Below the pieces are notes generated by a model. It worked only from the letters and a program-made list of their open reading frames with translations. It searched no databases and was not told the origin of the DNA. This document shows positions 58,791-64,000 of a stretch of DNA of 64,000 bases, in pieces; the stretch's first letter is position 1, and each line of letters opens with the position of its first letter. The DNA lies in contig NZ_JACBYS010000001.1 in NCBI RefSeq assembly GCF_013408245.1, positions 1,116,001-1,180,000 of the forward strand. The letters run 5' to 3'. This stretch comes from Duganella sp. 1224. Its GTDB lineage: Bacteria; Pseudomonadota; Gammaproteobacteria; Burkholderiales; Burkholderiaceae_D. The position numbers and the translations under genes are program-made.

Positions 58791-61160
58791 TCAGCGCGGG
58801 ATGAGGACCTCCAGCGCATATGCTCCGCCCGCAACGATACCTTTGATAACGTTTTCAGTCAAACGCTTCCCGTCCTGCCACACCTGGATGTCGTCCACGT
58901 CCGCACGTTGTATAGACACATTGAAGGTCGCGTGGCGGAACTGGCGCACCACCTTCATGCCATTCCAGTGCGATGGCAGCTGCGGCTTGATGGTCAGCCC
59001 CTCGCTGTTGCCCTTCAAGCCGCACAGGCCCTCGACAAAGCACAGGTAGACCCACGACACGGTGCCGGTGTTGAACAACTGGCTGGAGCGGCCGGCCGTG
59101 CGCGGATACTCGTGGAAGGCGCCGCGATAGTAATTGGGGATGAACACCGGCAGCTGGCCGCGCTGCAGGTAATCGGCCTCGCTCGGACCCGGCAGCATGC
59201 GGCGCAGCAGGTCGTAGGCGCGGTCGCTCTCGTTGATGGTGTACAGGCTGTAGATGTAGAACACCGCCGCGTGGTTGTACACCGCGCCGTTCTCCGCCGA
59301 TCCCGGATGCTTTTGCGTGACGCGGCCGACGTCGTCGCGCATGGCGCTGAACGGCGGCGCGAACATCTGCACGCCGTAGGGCGTCACCAGCTGCTGGTCA
59401 ACCTGTTCCAGCATCGAGGCGCGCTGGCCGGCGTTGGCGGCGCCGCCGAGAATGGACCAGGCCTGCGGGTTGAGCCAGATGCGGCCCTCCTTGTCCTTCT
59501 TGATGCCGAAGGTGACATTGTCGTCGGTGATGCCGCGCGCGAACCAGTCGCCGTCCCACAGGTGCTCGTTGGCGGCGCGGTTGACGGCGCGCGCCCCGGC
59601 GCGGAAGTGCTTGGCGCTTTCGCACAGCGAGGAACTGGCGCCGGTGGTTTCGCAGATCTCGGCCCACAGATTGAGCGCGTAGGCGGTGGCCACGGTCAGC
59701 CAGCCAGACACGCCGCGGCCCTTGTAGCCGACCATGTTCATCGGGTCGCACCAGTCGCCTTGCGCGATGTAGCTGAGGCCACGCTTGTCGCGCGCCTGCA
59801 GCAGCCAGTCCATGGCGCTGCTTACGCGCTCGGACACGGTGAGGGCGATGCCGGTTTCCTTGCCCACCACGTCCTCGTGCAGGATGTCGTAGTCGCCGGT
59901 TTCATCAAGATAGACCTTGAGCGCCACCGGCAGCCACACGCAATGGTCGGTGTGCGGCACCTGGTTGATGTATTTCAGTTCAGCGCCCTCGGCCAGCAGG
60001 ATCCCGTCCGGCATGGCGCCGCTGGCCTCCTGCTGCGACAGCGCGTGCAGGAAGGCGGCGCGCATCACGCTGGGCTTGATGAAGCTCATGCCCATATTGT
60101 CCTGCAGGTAGTTGCGGGTCTGCGGGTCGGTGCTCAGGCGATTGACGTCGCCGTGGTAGAACACCTGGCGCGGCAGCCAGTTGTTGACGAAGTTGTCCAG
60201 GTCCGCGTCCGGCGTTTCGATCTTCAGGCATCCCTGGCCGCTGGCGACGTAGGCCGCGTAGTCGTCGGCGGCGGCCTGGAAGGCGGCCGCGTTCAGGTAC
60301 CTGGCGCGCACCGCCGCGATTTCGGCGTCGTCAAACGCGGGGCCGAACAGGAAGCGGTAATCGCGCGCCTCGCCCTCGGCCAGCGCCACGCGGTACTGCA
60401 CGGCGGCGGTGGGCGTTTCGTAGCGGGCGTCGCTGTTGCCCATCTGGTCGGCGACGATGGAGGAGGGCGCGTGCAAGCCGCCTTCGCCCTCGAACGCCGA
60501 CTGGCGCACTTCCCACGCGTCCGGCGCTTGCTCGCACAGGAAGTAGGTCTTGTCCTTGAAGTCCTTCTGCTTGAAGTAATCGGCCACCTTCTGGTACGGC
60601 GTGACACTGCTGGCCACCACGCCGCCCAGGTCCGGCCGGTATTCGCCGGACTGGTTCATCCACGACATGTAGCCGATCGGGAAATAGGGATAGATACTCA
60701 GCTTGCGCGCGCGGCCGGACAGATTGGTCACGCGCAGCGACCACAGTTCCACCACGTCCGCCACCGGCAAACCGAGAGTCAGTTCCACCCGCACGCCGAG
60801 GTGCTCGATGGTCCATTCCAGGTTGCTCTTGCCGACCGAGAAGGTGAAGCGGTCCACCGGCGCGCGCACCGGCTCGTACGGCGCCGAGAACAGCTGGCCG
60901 GTTTCCTCGTCCTTGATGTAGAAGAAGCGGCCGGGGTGGTGCGCGTAGTAGTTCTGCTCCGGCTGCATGAAGGTCTTGGCCTCCAGGTTGGGCGCGTGCG
61001 CGTACTTGGCGGGCTCCGGCTGCATGAACTGCGCGGTGGCGTAGCCGCGGCAGGTGATCTGGATCATCATCTTCTGGTTCCACAGGAAGCCGGCCGCCTG
61101 CGGCATGGCCGTGGCGCTGGTCAGTTCGTAGCGGTGACCGTCATGGGTGGGGCGTAGCAT
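58791..61160 (-). CDS. GH94 glycoside phosphorylase (candidate cellobionic acid phosphorylase)
   Basis: A 789-residue cytoplasmic enzyme of GH94, which splits beta-glucosidic bonds with phosphate to give alpha-glucose-1-phosphate. It has the N-terminal beta-sandwich ([31 protein letters not shown]), an (alpha/alpha)6 catalytic barrel with the general-acid D472 in QGDWCDPMN, the [11 protein letters not shown] region, and the C-terminal [14 protein letters not shown] phosphate/sugar loop. There is no signal peptide. Its neighbours (gluconokinase, GPH symporter, LacI regulator) suggest that the released partner is gluconate, so the substrate is probably cellobionate or a similar glucosyl-gluconate; cellobiose, chitobiose or laminaribiose remain alternatives. 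GGAGAAAG precedes the ATG. Confidence 0.85.
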   Translation of the reverse strand: MLRPTHDGHRYELTSATAMPQAAGFLWNQKMMIQITCRGYATAQFMQPEPAKYAHAPNLEAKTFMQPEQNYYAHHPGRFFYIKDEETGQLFSAPYEPVRAPVDRFTFSVGKSNLEWTIEHLGVRVELTLGLPVADVVELWSLRVTNLSGRARKLSIYPYFPIGYMSWMNQSGEYRPDLGGVVASSVTPYQKVADYFKQKDFKDKTYFLCEQAPDAWEVRQSAFEGEGGLHAPSSIVADQMGNSDARYETPTAAVQYRVALAEGEARDYRFLFGPAFDDAEIAAVRARYLNAAAFQAAADDYAAYVASGQGCLKIETPDADLDNFVNNWLPRQVFYHGDVNRLSTDPQTRNYLQDNMGMSFIKPSVMRAAFLHALSQQEASGAMPDGILLAEGAELKYINQVPHTDHCVWLPVALKVYLDETGDYDILHEDVVGKETGIALTVSERVSSAMDWLLQARDKRGLSYIAQGDWCDPMNMVGYKGRGVSGWLTVATAYALNLWAEICETTGASSSLCESAKHFRAGARAVNRAANEHLWDGDWFARGITDDNVTFGIKKDKEGRIWLNPQAWSILGGAANAGQRASMLEQVDQQLVTPYGVQMFAPPFSAMRDDVGRVTQKHPGSAENGAVYNHAAVFYIYSLYTINESDRAYDLLRRMLPGPSEADYLQRGQLPVFIPNYYRGAFHEYPRTAGRSSQLFNTGTVSWVYLCFVEGLCGLKGNSEGLTIKPQLPSHWNGMKVVRQFRHATFNVSIQRADVDDIQVWQDGKRLTENVIKGIVAGGAYALEVLIPR

Positions 61161-61171
61161 TGCTTTCTCCG

Positions 61172-62509
61172 TCAGGATTTGCGCGCTTCCAGATCCGCCT
61201 GGATCCGCAGCAGCTTGTTGTTATCGAGGTTGTAGAGGAACATCACGGCCACCGCGAGCAGCGCGAAGGCGGCCGGAATAAAGGACATCAGCCACACGAT
61301 GCCGGCCTGCGAGCCTTCGCTCTGCGCGGCGTTGGCGACGTAGCCGAGGCGGGTGAAGATCCAGCCGATCACCGCCACCGCGATCGCGGTGCCCAGCTTT
61401 TGCGAGAAGGTGGCGGCAGCGAAGGTCATGGCGGTGGCGCGGCGGCCGGTGCGCCACTCGTTGTAGTCGGCGGTGTCGGCGTACATCGAGAACGCCAGCG
61501 GCGACTTGGGGCCGAGCGCCAGGCCCATGCCGATCTGCAGCGCGAACATCAGCCCGATCTGGTCGCGCGGCACGAAGAAGAAGGCGGACGACAGCACGGC
61601 GGTGATGCTCATCAGGATGATCATCAGCTTCTTCTTGTCGACGAAGCGCGTCATCAGCGGCGTGAGCGCGGCGCCGGCGGCGGCCGCCATCATGTAGGCC
61701 GGCACAAAGCCCGCCATCAGGTCCGGGCGACCGACCACGTACTTGAAGTAGTAGGCCGCGCTGCTGGTGCGCAGCGTGATGGTGATCATGATGATCAGCG
61801 CCAGGAAGAACAGCGCCACCCACGGCCGGTTCTGCGACAAATCGCGCACGTCCTGCCAGACGTTGCTCTTCTGCGTGGACGGCGGGGCGATGCGCTCGCG
61901 CGTGTTGAGGAAGGTCAGCACGAACAACAGCGAGGCCAGCACGCTCCAGGTCAGCATGGTCAGCTGCCAGCCCAGCTTGTCGTTGCCGGCGCCCAGCCAG
62001 CGCACCAGCGCCGGCGTGGCGGCGGTCACCAGCGTGCCGCCGGCAAAGGCGAAGATGAAGCGCAGGCCGTTGACGGTCGAGCGTTCCTGCGCGTCCGCCG
62101 ACAGCACCCCGGACAGCGCGTTGTAGGGGATGTTGATGCAGGTGTAGCACACCATCATCGCCAGGTAGGTGCCATAGGCCCAGACGATCTTGCCGCCCTC
62201 GGACAGGTCGGGCGTGGTGTAGGTGAGGAAGGCGGCGCCGGCCAGCGGCAGCGGCACCCAGATCAGCCACGGACGGAACTTGCCCCAGCGCGTGCTGGTG
62301 CGGTCGGCGGCGGCGCCGATCATCGGGTCGGTGAAGGCGTTGACGATTTTGATCGCGAACATCATGGACGCGGCGGCGGCGGCCGAAATGCCAAACACGT
62401 CGGTGTAATAGATCAGCAGGAAGGTGGCGATATTGGTCCAGTAGAAATTGAACCCCATGTCGGCCACGCCGTAGCTGATTTTTTCCCGCCAGGTCAGTTG
62501 TTTAGTCAC
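61172..62509 (-). CDS. GPH family sugar:cation symporter (MelB-like MFS)
   Basis: A 445-residue inner-membrane protein with about 12 spans and the GPH signature: [12 protein letters not shown] near the N-terminus, [23 protein letters not shown] in the first cytoplasmic loop, and a matching VDKKKLMI segment in the second half. Family members move oligosaccharides or glycosides with Na+ or H+. Being 11 bases upstream of the GH94 gene, it most likely brings in the disaccharide or aldonate that the phosphorylase splits. GTG start at 62509. Confidence 0.9.
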   Translation of the reverse strand: MTKQLTWREKISYGVADMGFNFYWTNIATFLLIYYTDVFGISAAAAASMMFAIKIVNAFTDPMIGAAADRTSTRWGKFRPWLIWVPLPLAGAAFLTYTTPDLSEGGKIVWAYGTYLAMMVCYTCINIPYNALSGVLSADAQERSTVNGLRFIFAFAGGTLVTAATPALVRWLGAGNDKLGWQLTMLTWSVLASLLFVLTFLNTRERIAPPSTQKSNVWQDVRDLSQNRPWVALFFLALIIMITITLRTSSAAYYFKYVVGRPDLMAGFVPAYMMAAAAGAALTPLMTRFVDKKKLMIILMSITAVLSSAFFFVPRDQIGLMFALQIGMGLALGPKSPLAFSMYADTADYNEWRTGRRATAMTFAAATFSQKLGTAIAVAVIGWIFTRLGYVANAAQSEGSQAGIVWLMSFIPAAFALLAVAVMFLYNLDNNKLLRIQADLEARKS

Positions 62510-62597
62510 AATTCGTCTTTACGCGCATGTAAAAGCAGGCAGCAAGGGTATCACTGCCTGAACGGAACGTGTTGCCGTTCCGGGGAGAGCCTGGATT

Positions 62598-62615
62598 TGA
62601 TAGCGGTAACTATCA
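62598..62615. promoter_or_regulatory. Candidate LacI-family operator upstream of the symporter gene
   Basis: TGATAGCGGTAACTATCA is an imperfect 18-bp palindrome (TGATAG/CTATCA arms). It overlaps the gntK stop codon and lies about 90 bases upstream of the symporter start. Its TGATAGCGnTAAC core matches the site at 63122-63135. Confidence 0.5.
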
Positions 62616-63116
62616 TGTTTGCAGGATCTGCCGCACCAGCTCGGTGGGCGATCCGGCGATGTCGAGCACGATGCCGGCTTCGTCCTCCTGCAGCGGTTCC
62701 AGCGCGGCCAGCTGGCTGTCCAGCAGCGAGGTGGGCATGTAGTGATCCTTGCGCGCGGCCATGCGCTCGGCGATCAGTTCACGCGGGCCGGCCAGGTGGG
62801 CGAAGCGCAGCTCGGGGTCGGCGCTGCGCAGCAGGTCGCGGTAGCGGCGTTTGAGCGACGAGCAGGACAGCACCAGGCCGCTGCCGCGCACACGGGCGTC
62901 GTGGATCTCCTTGTGCAGCGCCTGCAGCCAGTCGGCGCGGTCGGCGTCGGTCAGGGGCACGCCGGCGGTCATCTTGGCAACGTTTGCATAAGAGTGGTAA
63001 GCATCGCCTTCGAGGAAGGGCACGTCCAGCGCGCCGGCCAGCTGCAGCCCAATCGAACTCTTGCCGCAGCCGCTGACGCCCATCACCACCCAACGGGCTT
63101 GTGTATTTTTATTCAT
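62613..63116 (-). CDS. gntK: Gluconokinase (GntK type)
   Basis: Phosphorylates gluconate to 6-phosphogluconate with ATP. The 167-residue product has the P-loop VVMGVSGCGKSSIG, FLEGDAYHSYANVAKMTAGVPLTDADRADWL (substrate segment), SCSSLKRRYRDLLR and MAARKDHYMPTSLLDSQLAALEP, all typical of GntK. ATG at 63116 fits family length; no clear ribosome site. It lies between the LacI regulator and the symporter, and its presence is the main clue that the cluster handles an aldonate. Confidence 0.95.
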   Translation of the reverse strand: MNKNTQARWVVMGVSGCGKSSIGLQLAGALDVPFLEGDAYHSYANVAKMTAGVPLTDADRADWLQALHKEIHDARVRGSGLVLSCSSLKRRYRDLLRSADPELRFAHLAGPRELIAERMAARKDHYMPTSLLDSQLAALEPLQEDEAGIVLDIAGSPTELVRQILQT

Positions 63117-63121
63117 AGGAA

Positions 63122-63135
63122 TGATAGCGCTAACA
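63122..63135. promoter_or_regulatory. Candidate LacI-family operator upstream of gntK
   Basis: TGATAGCGCTAACA has a perfect TAGCGCTA core and TG/CA ends, the shape of a LacI/GntR-type operator. It lies just upstream of the gntK start codon, in the 132-base gap after the LacI-family gene, where a bound repressor would block initiation. Confidence 0.55.
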
Positions 63136-63248
63136 GGTACGGCGAGTTTAGACGGATTGAAAAAAATGTAAAGCATTATCGATGGTGCGGCGCAACAGCC
63201 GGGCTCGCTGCCGTCGGCGGTGCCGGCGATGGTTCCGCTCGCGTACGC

Positions 63249-64000
63249 TCAAGCGCTCTCGCGCGCCATCAGCGTGAAGCCGAGGTCGATCTGGCGGTTG
63301 GGCGGCGTGTCGCCCTTGATGACCGAGCGCAGCAGGGCGGCCGCCTCGTAACCGATGCGGTAGCGCGGCGTGCCGATCGTGGTCAGCGACGGATTCATCC
63401 AGGCCGATGCCGGCAAGTCGTTGAAGCCGCAAATCGCCAGTTGCGTCGGCACGGCGATGCCGCGCCGCTGGCATTGGTAAATGGCGCCATGCGCCAGGTC
63501 GTCGTTGCAGCAGAAGATGGCGTCGCAGTCGGGCGCCTGCGCCAGCATGCGGCCCAGCAGCTCGGCGCCGAGGGCGATGGTGGACGGTTCGGCCACCATC
63601 ACCTCCAGCCGGGCGTCGGCCAGGCCGGCTTCATGCATCGCCTTGCGGTAGCCCTCGGCGCGGCGCAGCGTGCGCTCGTCCAGCTGGGCGCCGATGAAAC
63701 CGATGCGCTGGTGGCCTTTTTCCAGCAGATAGCGGGTCATCGCGTGGCCGGCCTGGAATTGCGAGAATCCGACCGTCAGCTGCTCGGGATCGGTCGACAT
63801 GTCCATCATCGACACCACCGGCATGCGCAAGGTGGACAGGATCTGCTGCACCCGCGGGCTGTGGGTCAGGCCGGACAACAGCATGCCATCGGGATTCGAC
63901 TGCAGGTAGGTGTTGATCAGCTTTTCCTCTTCCTTGTCGGAATAGCGGGTATTGCCGATCAGGATCTGGTAATCATCGGCGTCCAGCGCGTCCTGGATGC
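63249..64000 (-). CDS. LacI-family transcriptional regulator, C-terminal part (5' end outside window)
   Basis: About 250 residues of the ligand-binding domain are visible; the frame is open to the right edge, so the helix-turn-helix is outside the window. The sequence has the periplasmic-binding-like fold of LacI regulators: ILIGNTRYSDKEEEKLI near the edge, PVVSMMDMSTDPEQLTVGFSQFQAGHAMTRYLLEKGHQRIGFIG, AIFCCNDDLAHGAIY, LAICGFNDLPAS and PSLTTIGTPRYRIGYEAA. The opening segment resembles gluconate repressors (GntR of the LacI family). It is likely to control the sugar cluster through the two operator-like sites. Confidence 0.9.
   Translation of the reverse strand, partial: IQDALDADDYQILIGNTRYSDKEEEKLINTYLQSNPDGMLLSGLTHSPRVQQILSTLRMPVVSMMDMSTDPEQLTVGFSQFQAGHAMTRYLLEKGHQRIGFIGAQLDERTLRRAEGYRKAMHEAGLADARLEVMVAEPSTIALGAELLGRMLAQAPDCDAIFCCNDDLAHGAIYQCQRRGIAVPTQLAICGFNDLPASAWMNPSLTTIGTPRYRIGYEAAALLRSVIKGDTPPNRQIDLGFTLMARESA

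Noticed and set aside
58788..61157. A 789-codon plus-strand frame almost exactly opposite the GH94 gene
   Set aside because: Same length as the GH94 frame only because both lack stops in high-GC sequence; the product is Val/Ala/Arg/His-rich without domains.

Overview
The window is one high-GC chromosomal segment of a betaproteobacterium, most likely an Oxalobacteraceae member close to Massilia, Duganella or Janthinobacterium. This rests on gene order (smc-zipA-ligA; map next to glnD; rpsB-tsf-pyrH-frr-uppS-cdsA-ispC-rseP-bamA-skp-lpxD-fabZ-lpxA-lpxB-rnhB), an MHFG-type PEP-CTERM protein, and a ppsR/ppsA divergent pair. The genus was inferred from content and not tested by alignment. No rRNA, tRNA, CRISPR array, prophage or insertion sequence was seen.

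Layout. 1-12 kb: the 3' part of a DUF1631 gene, a PAP2-like membrane protein, then smc, zipA, ligA (with an internally duplicated helix-hairpin-helix module), galU, def and an AI-2E-family permease. 12-22 kb, mostly minus strand: a small conserved protein, a poxvirus-like type IB topoisomerase, a small hypothetical, a solute-binding protein, a DUF445 protein, a YcgR/PilZ protein, a pseudouridine synthase, glnD, map and the MHFG PEP-CTERM protein. 22-38 kb, plus strand: translation factors followed by the isoprenoid, phospholipid, outer-membrane-assembly and lipid A genes, many overlapping by 1-4 bases. 38-47 kb: a REC-EAL protein, a large-subunit catalase, ppsR and ppsA, then nfeD, an SPFH protein and a DUF4259 protein.

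47-51 kb, minus strand, is the most distinctive unit. Four genes each overlap the next by four bases: an ECF sigma factor, a zinc-finger membrane anti-sigma factor, an exported subtilase and a TorF-type porin. The periplasmic part of the anti-sigma factor looks like a subtilase propeptide (I9-like) domain, which suggests that the protease and the sigma switch are physically linked. 51-56 kb holds a sirtuin, two lipoprotein genes (one FlgO-like), smpB, ratA, rnfH, an alpha/beta hydrolase cut short by an in-frame stop, and a second solute-binding protein. 56-64 kb is a sugar-use cluster: GH3 beta-glucosidase, GH94 phosphorylase, GPH symporter, gluconokinase and a LacI-family regulator. It fits use of cellobionate or a similar glucosyl-aldonate.

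A family of long perfect palindromes lies between genes at about 25.68, 39.14, 41.73 and 47.18 kb. All share outer GGGGTC ends and two have arms of 41 and 44 bp. They are the main structure in the window that gene content does not explain. One appears to sit inside the loop of the frr terminator; another fills the space between two convergent stop codons.
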